A stretch of 64,000 bases of DNA from Bog-756 sp963837805 (GTDB lineage: Bacteria; Actinomycetota; Acidimicrobiia; Acidimicrobiales; RAAP-2), in contig CAWIOU010000033.1 of NCBI GenBank assembly GCA_963837805.1, forward strand, positions 248,001 through 312,000. The letters are read 5' to 3'. The translations under genes and the position numbers were made by a program. Positions 1 through 7,492 of the stretch are shown one piece after another. Within the stretch, counting starts at the first letter, position 1. Each line of letters starts with the position of its first letter. The notes beneath the pieces were generated by a model, which had not been told where the DNA came from, did not search any database, and saw only the letters and a list, made by a program, of their open reading frames with translations.

Positions 1-903
1 CGATCCCCGGGCGTAGTAGCGCTCGACGTAGAACTGACCGATGGTCAGCAACGAGGTGAAGAAGAGATACCAGAGGCTGGCCACCAGGAGGAGGGGGACC
101 ACCTCGTAGTTGGCGTTGGAGATGTTCTGGGTGGCGGTGAACAGTTCGGTCACCGCGATGGCGTACACCAGCGACGTCGTCTTCAACATCGAGATGGTCT
201 CGTTGCCGGTGGGGGGGATGATGACCCTCATGGCCTGCGGGAGCACGATGCGGCGCAGGATCTGGAACCGGGTCATACCGATCGACTGGGCCGCTTCGGT
301 CTGCCCCTCGTCGACCGAGATGATGCCGGCCCGGACGATCTCGGCCATGTAGGCCCCCTCGTTGAAGCTGAGGCCGAGCGTTCCGGCCACGAACGAGGTC
401 ACCAGGGTGTTGGCGTTGGCGGTGAAGAACTCGGGTCCGAAGGGAACGCCGAATCCGAGACGCGGGTAGAGGTAGCTGATGCCCTCGTACCAGAAGATGA
501 TCTGGACCAGCACCGGGGTCCCGCGGAAGAACCAGATGTAGACCCACGCCGTGCCCGACACCAGACGGCTGGCGGAGAGCCGCATGATGGCCAGGACGAT
601 GCCGAGCACGATGCCCGCCGCCATGGCGATGGCCGTCAGCTCCAGGGTGACGACGATGCCCCGGAGCACGGGCGCGGCGAACAGGTACTTGCCGACCACC
701 CCCCACTGGAAGCGACCCTCCCGCACCCCGCCCCGGGTGATGTGGGAGAAGACCAGGGTATTGACCAGCATCGCCCCGAGGACGACGATGATCAGGCTGG
801 CCACCCAGCGACGCGGGTGGCGGACCGGGACGACCTTCAGTGCGGGCCGTTCCTCTGCCGAGGCGCTGTGGTCCCCGGCAAGCGGACCCGTGGGATCGCT
901 CAC
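1..903 (-). CDS. Polar amino acid ABC transporter permease (3' end cut by window edge)
   Basis: Inner-membrane channel subunit of a polar amino acid importer. The reading frame is open from a GTG at 903 to the window edge (301 codons), so the C-terminus is missing. After an N-terminal extension with one hydrophobic segment, the HisM/GlnP-type core has several membrane spans, the stretch FRGTPVLVQI typical of this family, and the cytoplasmic EAA loop (EAAQSIGMTRFQILRRIVLP) that docks the ATPase. It lies 28 bases downstream of the binding-protein gene on the same strand, so the two form an operon. An ATPase gene is expected just beyond the left edge but is not visible. The family call is firm; the substrate (acidic, basic or glutamine-type amino acid) cannot be read from the sequence. 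Confidence 0.93.
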   Translation of the reverse strand, partial: MSDPTGPLAGDHSASAEERPALKVVPVRHPRRWVASLIIVVLGAMLVNTLVFSHITRGGVREGRFQWGVVGKYLFAAPVLRGIVVTLELTAIAMAAGIVLGIVLAIMRLSASRLVSGTAWVYIWFFRGTPVLVQIIFWYEGISYLYPRLGFGVPFGPEFFTANANTLVTSFVAGTLGLSFNEGAYMAEIVRAGIISVDEGQTEAAQSIGMTRFQILRRIVLPQAMRVIIPPTGNETISMLKTTSLVYAIAVTELFTATQNISNANYEVVPLLLVASLWYLFFTSLLTIGQFYVERYYARGS

Positions 904-931
904 CGCAGGACCTCGGCGGCCGCCGGCCCTC

Positions 932-1885
932 TCAGCTGGTGGCGCCGTTGATGACCGAGGACTTCACCGCCCCGGCCTGCACACCCCACTTGGTGAGGAT
1001 CTTGGTGTAGACCCCGTTGGCGATGAGGGCGTTGACGGCGGCCTGCACCGGTGCGGCCATGCCGTTCCCCTTGGGAAGGGCCAGGCCGTAGGGAGCCACC
1101 TCGAAGGCCGTGCCGCTGTTCTGGAAGACACCGTTGGAAGTGGCCACGATGTAACCGGCGACCTGCGAGTCGGCGAACCCGACGTCGGCCCGCCCGCTGG
1201 AGACGGCCAGGTTGGCCTCGCTCTGGTTGCCGTAGGCCAGCACGGTGACCTTCTTCTTGCCCGCGGTGGTGCAGGTCTTGGACTCGGTCTGAGCATCGGT
1301 CTGCTCGGTGGTCCCGTCCTCGACGGCCACCGAGTGCCCGCAGAGTGTGCTGAGCCCGTTGAAGGCCAGAGGGCTGCCCGTCTTGACGTAGAAGCCCTCG
1401 CCGGCGGTGAAGTAGTCGACGAAATCGACGACCTTCTGTCGGGCGATGGTGTCGGTGAACGAGGAGGCCCCCATGCCGTACTTGCCGCTCTGGATGCCCG
1501 GGATGATGGTGTCGAAGGTGGCGTTGACCAGCTTGGGCTTGAGGCCGAGGGTCTGGCTGATGGCGGTGGCCAGATCGGCGTCCATGCCCACGATGGTCGA
1601 GCCGTTGGGGGCGATGAACTCGTCCGGCGCATAGGTGGCGTCCATGGCGATGGTGATGGTGCCCGCCGACTTCACCGACGAGGGCACGGTGGCGGCGATC
1701 GCCGCGTTGGTGGACTGGGTCGGGATGACCGTGGTGGGCAGGCCGACGGTCGACGCCGTCGTCGATGAGCCACCTGTGGTGGTCGGGCTGGTCGAGCTGC
1801 CGCTGCAGGCGGCGGCCAGCACGGTGACCGAGCCGATGGCGATCGCCACCGTGACCTTCCGGAATCCCTGTCGAGTGGTCAACAC
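932..1885 (-). CDS. Amino acid ABC transporter substrate-binding lipoprotein (SBP family 3)
   Basis: Extracytoplasmic solute receptor feeding the adjacent permease. I chose the GTG at 1885 (317 residues) because GGAGGG lies about seven bases upstream; an upstream in-frame start at 1933 has no such site. The N-terminus has positive residues, a hydrophobic helix and the lipobox LAAAC, so the mature protein is lipid-anchored, followed by an S/T-rich linker. The body shows family 3 features: a TITIAMDATYAPDEF start strand, the segment GKYGMGASSFTDTIARQKVV and a VDFVDYF strand. A C-terminal TKWGV motif is typical of amino-acid-binding members. Operon order is receptor then permease. Ligand identity is unknown. 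Confidence 0.93.
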   Translation of the reverse strand: MLTTRQGFRKVTVAIAIGSVTVLAAACSGSSTSPTTTGGSSTTASTVGLPTTVIPTQSTNAAIAATVPSSVKSAGTITIAMDATYAPDEFIAPNGSTIVGMDADLATAISQTLGLKPKLVNATFDTIIPGIQSGKYGMGASSFTDTIARQKVVDFVDYFTAGEGFYVKTGSPLAFNGLSTLCGHSVAVEDGTTEQTDAQTESKTCTTAGKKKVTVLAYGNQSEANLAVSSGRADVGFADSQVAGYIVATSNGVFQNSGTAFEVAPYGLALPKGNGMAAPVQAAVNALIANGVYTKILTKWGVQAGAVKSSVINGATS

Positions 1886-2020
1886 GTTGTTCCCTCCACG
1901 GTCGTTGCGATGGATGTTGCGACAGTGTGACACGAAGCCGCCGAACGGGGCGACACACTAGCGTCACAGAGCCGACCGGGGGATGGGGTCATGGCCGGAA
2001 TCCCTCCGGCCGGTCCTGTC
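1886..2020. promoter_or_regulatory. Upstream region of the amino acid transporter operon
   Basis: This 135-base gap separates the stop of the upstream membrane protein gene from the transporter operon start and must carry the operon's ribosome binding site (GGAGGG) and probably its promoter. I see no clear -35/-10 pair or palindrome. Confidence 0.4.
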
Positions 2021-2896
2021 TCAGCAGTTCTCGACGGTGATGATCCTGGTGATCCGGATGGGATAGGGATCGGGGTAGTCGACCACCCGGACCCGACCGC
2101 TCGGACGGTAGCGGCCGTTGTCGATCACCTCGCGGGGCACGTAGGGGTCGTTGCCCATGCTTCTGAACAGGCGGGTCGTCGGCTCCCAGATCGCCGTCCG
2201 TTCGTGCCAACGGAGGCGGTCCAGCTTCCGGAGCAGGATCATCAGGGTGGCCAGGGTCCCGGCCAGCCCTCCGGCCACCAGCGCGCCCAACAGGGTGCCT
2301 CCCGGCAGCACGGCGATCAGCCCGAGGAGCAGGAGGAGCAGGAGCAGGAGGCCACTCCACTCGATGGCGGAGAGCGCCTGGCCGGTGGCCGCTTCGATGA
2401 GGGCCCGATCGGCTCCCATGTCGATGGTCAGTTTCACCAGCTCCTTGTAGACCGCCTCCAGCTGACGGGAGCTGGGGTCGAGCTGGTAGACGGCGTCGGC
2501 CAACTCGAGCTGGGACTCGGAGGAGAGGTGGTTGTCGACGAGCCGGTAGTCGATCTGGTCGGTGATGCGCCGATCGATCAGTTCGCGCACCCGGTTCCGG
2601 TCGCACTCGCCGAACACCGCCATCATCTGATGGATCGAGAGCAATCCGGCGTTCCCCTTGGCGATCAGGTCCTGGATCAAGGCCAGGCGCTCGCGGGTCC
2701 GGGCGATGGTGAAGGCCATCAGGACGCCGAAGAGAAAGGCGGCCATGCTGGCCAGTGCGATGTCGACCCGCACATCGCCGCGGTGGGACCCGACGGAGAT
2801 GGAGGTGACAGCCACCACCAGACCCACCAGGACGACAGGCACGACGACGATGTCGCCGTCGATCACCGATGTCCACACCGATCGGAGGGTCCGCAC
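2021..2896 (-). CDS. Four-helix membrane protein, DUF4239-like layout
   Basis: Integral membrane protein of 291 residues with no function I can assign. Two hydrophobic helices lie near residues 15-36 and 45-63. A roughly 115-residue, mostly helical soluble stretch follows, then two more helices near residues 180-225, beginning with a run of nine leucines. The soluble C-terminal tail ends in ITVENC. This 2+2 arrangement resembles the DUF4239/bestrophin-like membrane proteins of actinobacteria, but I cannot confirm the family by eye. The GTG at 2896 is the only good start. A GTG two bases earlier is out of frame. It is followed by the amino acid transporter on the same strand, with a gap large enough for a separate promoter. 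Confidence 0.7.
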   Translation of the reverse strand: MRTLRSVWTSVIDGDIVVVPVVLVGLVVAVTSISVGSHRGDVRVDIALASMAAFLFGVLMAFTIARTRERLALIQDLIAKGNAGLLSIHQMMAVFGECDRNRVRELIDRRITDQIDYRLVDNHLSSESQLELADAVYQLDPSSRQLEAVYKELVKLTIDMGADRALIEAATGQALSAIEWSGLLLLLLLLLGLIAVLPGGTLLGALVAGGLAGTLATLMILLRKLDRLRWHERTAIWEPTTRLFRSMGNDPYVPREVIDNGRYRPSGRVRVVDYPDPYPIRITRIITVENC

Positions 2897-3029
2897 ACGG
2901 TCACGGTAGAGCCCAGCACCGGCTTGTGCCAGATGTCACAAGGAATTCACCTAGCCCGCCGACGGGGGGCGGGGCGGCCACCGGGTCGGGGGGATGGACC
3001 GTCGGGACGTCCGACCGTAGGGTTCGGTC

Positions 3030-3878
3030 ATGTCGACGATGCCGGCCGCCTTCCTGGGTCACGGGACCCCGATGAACGCGCTCGATGGCAACCGCTACAC
3101 CGAGGCATGGCGCTCCTTCGGCGAGCAGGTCCCCCGACCGACCGGGATCCTCAGCATCTCGGCCCACTGGTACATCAATGCCTCGGCGGTCACCGCCATG
3201 GCCCGCCCGAGGACGATCCATGACTTCTACGGCTTCCCCGACGAGCTGTTTGCGGTGGAGTACCCCGCACCGGGGGATCCGGTGCTCGCCCACGAGGTCG
3301 CAGAACTGGCCAAGCCGACCTGGGTCGGCCTCGACGCCGACAGCTGGGGGATCGACCACGGCACCTGGTCCGTTCTCAAGCACGCCTTCCCGGCGGCGGA
3401 CATACCGGTCGTGCAGCTGTCCATCAACGCCACCAAGCCCCTCGACTACCACCTGGACCTGGGGGCGAAGCTCGCTCCGCTGCGCGACCAGGGCATCCTG
3501 ATCGTGGGGAGCGGCAACATCGTGCACAACCTCGGCCGGATCGACTGGAGCCGGCCCGACACCGGTTTCGACTGGGCTCACCGGTTCGACGCCGCCGCCC
3601 GCCAGGTCATGACCGGCACCCCCGCCGAGGCGGTCACACTGCAGGACCATGGTGACTTCGCCGCGTCCGCGCCCACGCCCGAACACTTCATCCCCCTGCT
3701 CTACCTGGCCGGTCTGGCCTCGGCCGCGGGTCAGCCCGCCGAGGTCCTCATCGAGGGCTACGCGATGGGATCACTGTCGATGACGGCCTTCACGTTGGGT
3801 GGTCATGGGGGGCCAGGCGACGGCCGGGGCGGAGCTCCGGTACTCCCCCATGTTCCCGCCGACGAAACCAATATGTGA
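3030..3878 (+). CDS. ygiD: 4,5-DOPA dioxygenase extradiol-like enzyme (LigB superfamily)
   Basis: Class III extradiol ring-cleavage dioxygenase family; members open catechol rings such as L-DOPA using a non-haem metal. The 282-residue length fits YgiD/DODA. The N-terminal metal motif LGHGTPMNAL, the SISAHWY strand and the later GSGNIVHNLG segment are hallmarks of the family, with histidines at the expected zinc/iron positions (GHG, SAHW, VHN) and a D-H pair near the middle (WGIDHGTW). The C-terminal YAMGSLSMTAFTLG also matches. It is monocistronic and convergent with the Crp-type gene 12 bases downstream. The natural substrate in this organism is unknown. Confidence 0.9.
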   Translation: MSTMPAAFLGHGTPMNALDGNRYTEAWRSFGEQVPRPTGILSISAHWYINASAVTAMARPRTIHDFYGFPDELFAVEYPAPGDPVLAHEVAELAKPTWVGLDADSWGIDHGTWSVLKHAFPAADIPVVQLSINATKPLDYHLDLGAKLAPLRDQGILIVGSGNIVHNLGRIDWSRPDTGFDWAHRFDAAARQVMTGTPAEAVTLQDHGDFAASAPTPEHFIPLLYLAGLASAAGQPAEVLIEGYAMGSLSMTAFTLGGHGGPGDGRGGAPVLPHVPADETNM

Positions 3879-3890
3879 GCGCGGCTCCGG

Positions 3891-4574
3891 TCAGAGATCG
3901 ACCACCTGGACGAGCGCCTGGCGATCGAGCACCCGCAGCCTCCGTGACTCCATGCTGATCCATCCCTGGGTGGCGAAATCGCGGAGACAGGCGTTCACCC
4001 GCTGACGGCTGGCGCCGATGCTGGCCGCCACCTCCCCCTGGGTGAGGTCCGACCTGACCAGGTGGGACTCCTTGTTCTCGAGCTCGAGGAGGTGCTTGGC
4101 CACCCGCTGCCGCAGATCGAGAAACACCAGGTCGGTGGCGACGCCGGTGATCCTGCGCACCATCTCGGCCAACCGCTCCAGCAGGGCCACCGCCAATGCC
4201 GGTCGCTCGGAGAGCAGCTCGATGACCACCGATCCCGCCAGCTTGAGCACCACGCTCTTCTCGGTGGCCTGGACCGTGGCCGACCGGGGACCCTTGGAGA
4301 GGACACCCACTTCACCGATGGTGTCACCCGGCACGACGGTGTTCATGATGAATTCACTGCCGTCGCTCGAGTACCGCAGTACGTTCATGTGCCCGGAGAT
4401 GAGGACGAGTATGGAGTCGGAGCGGTCGCCTTCCAGGAAGAGGATCTGACCCTTGTCGATGGTGCGCCGGACGCTTCGGCTGACCAGGTACTGACGATCG
4501 GCCGCGTCCAACACGCCAAGGACCGCGGCACTGGCGAAGGGGTCGACTTCGGGATCGGCCAACGGATGCTCCAC
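3891..4574 (-). CDS. Crp/Fnr family transcription regulator
   Basis: DNA-binding regulator of 227 residues. Residues 15-130 form a cyclic-nucleotide-binding beta-roll, with GDTIGEVGVLSKGPRSATVQA as the phosphate-binding cassette. This contains E and an R-S-A-T run as in cAMP-binding proteins. A long dimerisation helix follows, then a winged helix near residues 175-225 with recognition helix GASRQRVNACLRDF. The GTG start at 4574 has no strong ribosome binding site, so a leaderless or weakly translated message is possible. Two class III cyclases (9.5 and 53 kb) and a solitary cyclic-nucleotide domain (17.9 kb) lie nearby, making cAMP a plausible but unproven ligand. Confidence 0.92.
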   Translation of the reverse strand: MEHPLADPEVDPFASAAVLGVLDAADRQYLVSRSVRRTIDKGQILFLEGDRSDSILVLISGHMNVLRYSSDGSEFIMNTVVPGDTIGEVGVLSKGPRSATVQATEKSVVLKLAGSVVIELLSERPALAVALLERLAEMVRRITGVATDLVFLDLRQRVAKHLLELENKESHLVRSDLTQGEVAASIGASRQRVNACLRDFATQGWISMESRRLRVLDRQALVQVVDL

Positions 4575-4833
4575 TCAGAGGCTGGACAACCAGACGGGCA
4601 TCCTAGCCAATCGGTGGCGCGACGAACGGCGAGTGCCGGGGCGGCCGGCGCACGGCGGCGCACCCGCTCGGTGAAGGATCGACCATGGCCGGAGGCATCC
4701 AAGGACCGGCCTCCGGCCATGATCTCTCGCTGGGTTCCGCCGCCCAACACCGTCAGTATGGAGGGGCGGGAGGAGGCTGTCTGTCTCCAAGGCGACACGA
4801 ACGGGAATTTGCAGAGTCGACCCGCGCCGGGGG

Positions 4834-5328
4834 CTACGGCGAGGGTGGTCGGTCCCCGTCGCCGGTCGGTTCGAGGACGACCACCGGTAGTTGGCGGCTG
4901 GTCCGACCCTGGTAGTAGCCGTAGGTCGGAGACGCGGCGCGGATCCGGGCCCAGAGCTCGGAGCGATCGGAGCCGGTGGCCACCCGGGCCCTCATCGGAA
5001 AGGTGGCGCCGTCCATGGTGACCGACACGTCGGGACAGGCGAGCACGTTCCGGTACCAGCCGGGATCCCGGTCATCGCCCCCGTTGGATGCCACCAGGAC
5101 GATCCGCTCCGGCCCCACGATCGGCGCCGTCAGCATGGTCGGCCGCCGGGTGCCGGTCCGGCGACCCACCGTGGTCAGCTGCACGACCCTCATCCCGAGC
5201 ACACGATTGAGGGCCCTCCCCTCGGTGACCCGGTAGGTGGCGGCATGCAGCGTGGACCAGAACCTGACCACCGCATCCTTGGCGTCGTGCCCCTGGTGGT
5301 GCCCACCGAGACCTTCCCGGTCGTCCAT
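4834..5328 (-). CDS. Ddn-like nitroreductase family oxidoreductase (F420-type split barrel)
   Basis: Small split beta-barrel flavin/deazaflavin enzyme of the Ddn/DUF385 group. Members use reduced F420 to reduce quinones, nitro compounds or unsaturated substrates. Typical signatures are the strand LTTVGRRTGTRRPTML near the middle and the DPGWYRNVLACPDVSV segment. The start is uncertain. I placed it at the ATG at 5328, just after the stop of the upstream gene; a GTG at 5373 would overlap that gene by 37 bases, and neither has a clear ribosome binding site. It is the last gene of the leftward operon that includes a polyprenyl synthase, so a prenyl-chain or quinone reduction is a reasonable guess. 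Confidence 0.85.
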   Translation of the reverse strand: MDDREGLGGHHQGHDAKDAVVRFWSTLHAATYRVTEGRALNRVLGMRVVQLTTVGRRTGTRRPTMLTAPIVGPERIVLVASNGGDDRDPGWYRNVLACPDVSVTMDGATFPMRARVATGSDRSELWARIRAASPTYGYYQGRTSRQLPVVVLEPTGDGDRPPSP

Positions 5329-5336
5329 CAGGTCGC

Positions 5337-5600
5337 TCAGGTGGTGTCCGACGGCGGCGGACGTCGAGCCCACAGGCTGTCGATCAGCTGGGCGGTGAGA
5401 TAGGAGATCTGCACGAGGTCACCGGCGCTCTCCGTCCAGGCCAACCACGCCTCCTCGGCCGGCCCGGCGCCCTCGCCGGCATGGGTATCCCCATTGGCCC
5501 GGCTCGCCATCCGCTGCACCAGGTCGAGATTGGCGTTGACCAGGTGGACGCCGGCTTCGGTGATCTGACCGATGATCTCGCTCGTCTCGTCCGGCGGCAC
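5337..5600 (-). CDS. Small helical protein, unknown function, phasin-like
   Basis: An 87-residue acidic protein predicted to be two or three amphipathic helices, with no domain I recognise. The first helix region (ITEAGVHLVNANLDLVQRMA) and the last (AGDLVQISYLTAQLIDSLW) have the heptad-like, Trp-ending character of phasins or other lipid-surface proteins. Similar helices occur in the 230-residue and 491-residue proteins of this cluster, which argues that it is a real gene and part of the same system. It starts with GTG 34 bases after the polyprenyl synthase stop and ends just before the Ddn-like gene. The function is inference only. Confidence 0.6.
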   Translation of the reverse strand: MPPDETSEIIGQITEAGVHLVNANLDLVQRMASRANGDTHAGEGAGPAEEAWLAWTESAGDLVQISYLTAQLIDSLWARRPPPSDTT

Positions 5601-5634
5601 GACCGCATCGTACGCCGCCGACGACCGGGACGGG

Positions 5635-6678
5635 TCACGAGACCCGCCCCAGCATGTAGGGGACCAACGCCCGGACGAACCGGGTGTCCTCGCTGTCCGG
5701 GCACCCCTCGAAGGCCTCCTCGTAGGCGTCCATGGCGGCCACCGCGATGCCCCGGGCGTACTCGTGGGCGAACTCGATGCTGCCGTACTTGTCGAGGAGC
5801 GTCCGGATGCCGGCGACCATGGCCGCCGTCCGATCGGGACGTTCGACCGACTGGTAGTGCTCGAGGATCTCGGCGTCGCTTCCCCGGGCCTCGTTGGCCA
5901 GGTGGATCATGGCCAGCGACCGCTTGGCCTCGTAGAGGTCGCCGTTGATCTCCTTGCCGTAGAGATCCTCGTCGCCGGTGAGGTTCAAGAGGTCGTCCCG
6001 TATCTGGAAGGCGGCTCCGATGTAGAACCCGAAGTGCACCATGGCCCGCAGTGGCGCCGGGCCGCCCGAACCGAGGAGGGCCCCCACCCGGAGGGGGTGG
6101 ATGGTCGTATACCAACACGTCTTGTGCAGGATGAGGTCGAGGTAGTCCTCGGGGGACAGGTCGGTGACGCGGTCCCGGCGCCACCCGAGCTCGGTGGCCT
6201 GGCCTTCGAGGGTGCGCATGGCCATCGTGTCGAACTCGTCGAGGACGAGGTCGGCCAGCGCCGGGTCGAGTGACCGGCTGTGCCGTCGAAGGACCTGATT
6301 GGCCAGCACGACCAGGGCATCGCCGGCGTTCAGCGAGAGGTCCTGGCCGTAGGCGGCGGGCAGGGTCGGACGGCCCCGGCGCCGTTCGCTCCCGTCGGCG
6401 ATGTCGTCGTGGACGAGGAAGGCGTTGTGGAGCATCTCGATGGCGACGGCAACCGGGAACGCGGCGGTATCCGATCCGCCGAAGGCCCGACAGGTGGCGA
6501 GGCACAACGCCGGCCGGATGGCCTTTCCGGGACGGGACGGGTAGGTGCGGACGAGCTCGTAGAGCCACTGGTGGGGTTCGGCATCGGGGATGGCATCGAG
6601 CATGGCCCGACGGACGTCCCTTCCCACCTGGGCCAGCACCCGCTCGACCTCGTCCGTCGTAAAGGTCGTCGTCGTCAC
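5635..6678 (-). CDS. Polyprenyl synthetase, GGPP-synthase-like, with DDxxN second motif
   Basis: All-alpha trans-isoprenyl diphosphate synthase that condenses isopentenyl diphosphate onto an allylic diphosphate. The protein is 347 residues from the GTG at 6678, a start that overlaps the upstream stop by four bases (GTGA). The IPP-binding GKAIRPAL is followed by the first aspartate-rich motif LVHDDIADGSERRRGRPT. The second motif is QIRDDLLNL, with Asn instead of the final Asp, as in fungal and animal GGPP synthases rather than most bacterial ones. The residue five before the first motif is Ala, which would allow products longer than C15. It sits between two orphan genes and opposite a large FAD amine-oxidoreductase gene. 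Product length is not proven. Confidence 0.92.
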   Translation of the reverse strand: MTTTTFTTDEVERVLAQVGRDVRRAMLDAIPDAEPHQWLYELVRTYPSRPGKAIRPALCLATCRAFGGSDTAAFPVAVAIEMLHNAFLVHDDIADGSERRRGRPTLPAAYGQDLSLNAGDALVVLANQVLRRHSRSLDPALADLVLDEFDTMAMRTLEGQATELGWRRDRVTDLSPEDYLDLILHKTCWYTTIHPLRVGALLGSGGPAPLRAMVHFGFYIGAAFQIRDDLLNLTGDEDLYGKEINGDLYEAKRSLAMIHLANEARGSDAEILEHYQSVERPDRTAAMVAGIRTLLDKYGSIEFAHEYARGIAVAAMDAYEEAFEGCPDSEDTRFVRALVPYMLGRVS

Positions 6679-7367
6679 GACGACCCACTCTGTACGGTGA
6701 GCTCGAGCGTGATCGACAGGTTGGGGGCCCCCTGGGCCTGGACCACGCCCCGGTAGATCCCGGGTTCGAAGGGCCTCTCCGGCGACAGGGTAACGGCCAC
6801 CCCCCGAGCAGTGCGGGCGGGCAGCTCGGCCGGCTCGGGAGGGTCGAACCGCAGGCAGTGGGCGCTGATGAGGGTTCCGTCCGGGGCCCGGAGGTCTCCC
6901 ACGCCGAGGCTGAGCGGCCCCACCGGATGCGGTTGCCGGTTGCGAAGCCAGAGCTCGCCGGGGGCGATGAGCCGACCACTCGGATCGCTCCGCACCCGCC
7001 ACACGGTCGGCCCGGCGGCATGGACGTCGACCTCGACGGCGCCGTCCGGCGGCAAGGGCCCACCGGAGGAGGAGGTACCCGCGGCCAGCCCGGCCAGCAC
7101 CCGGCCGGCCACCTCCCACCAGTCCTGCACGAGGTCGGCGATCGGTGGGCCCTGTCCGGTCGCCGGGTCCGTCGATCCGTTCGCATGGCCGGGTCCGGAC
7201 TCCTCGTCGGAGGGAGCGATGGTGGACGCGACACGCTCGACGAGCTCGCGGGCTGCCTCCAGGCCCCGACGCTGGACATCGCCGAGCGCCTTGGCGTTGG
7301 CCGCCGGATCGAGGACGAAGCTCCACGGGAGCCTCTCGCCGGGGGCATTCCTGTGGTCGTCGGACAT
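6675..7367 (-). CDS. Orphan protein: phasin-like helices plus Ig-like domain
   Basis: A 230-residue protein without a family I can name. Residues 1-50 begin PWSFVLDPAANAKALGDVQ and continue as an amphipathic helix (GLEAARELVERVAS). A low-complexity acidic linker and a second helix (LVQDWWEVAGRVLAGLAAG) follow. Residues 110-228 look like an immunoglobulin-type beta sandwich that ends PGIYRGVVQAQGAPNLSI and then alternating hydrophobics. The 142-residue protein at 9014 ends with a similar pattern. There is no signal peptide, so it is probably cytoplasmic. ATG at 7367 has GGGGAAG upstream. Its stop overlaps the polyprenyl synthase start by four bases, implying coupled translation. Role unknown. 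Confidence 0.75.
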   Translation of the reverse strand: MSDDHRNAPGERLPWSFVLDPAANAKALGDVQRRGLEAARELVERVASTIAPSDEESGPGHANGSTDPATGQGPPIADLVQDWWEVAGRVLAGLAAGTSSSGGPLPPDGAVEVDVHAAGPTVWRVRSDPSGRLIAPGELWLRNRQPHPVGPLSLGVGDLRAPDGTLISAHCLRFDPPEPAELPARTARGVAVTLSPERPFEPGIYRGVVQAQGAPNLSITLELTVQSGSS

Positions 7368-7492
7368 CGTTCACTTCCCCGGGGAGGTTCGGCGCGTCGG
7401 TGGTCACCGGGGAGTCCGGTGGCGCCAGAGGTCAGACGCTGCCCGCCTATCTATCAGGTAGGGTACCCATCAGGCACCTGGATTGGGAGCGA
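7368..7492. promoter_or_regulatory. Divergent promoter region of the polyprenyl synthase cluster
   Basis: The 125 bases between the two divergent arms must hold both promoters. At 7453-7474 the hexamer ATCAGG occurs twice in direct orientation 16 bases apart, and between the copies lies the palindrome GGGTACCC (7461-7468). This is AT-richer than its surroundings and sits 20-40 bases ahead of the rightward start, so it may be an operator or a promoter spacer. This is seen directly; function is inferred. Confidence 0.4.

Noticed and set aside
551..1768. 405-residue rightward open frame opposite the amino acid transporter genes
   Set aside because: Arg/Gly/Pro-rich shadow of the real leftward genes; no ribosome binding site and no domain.
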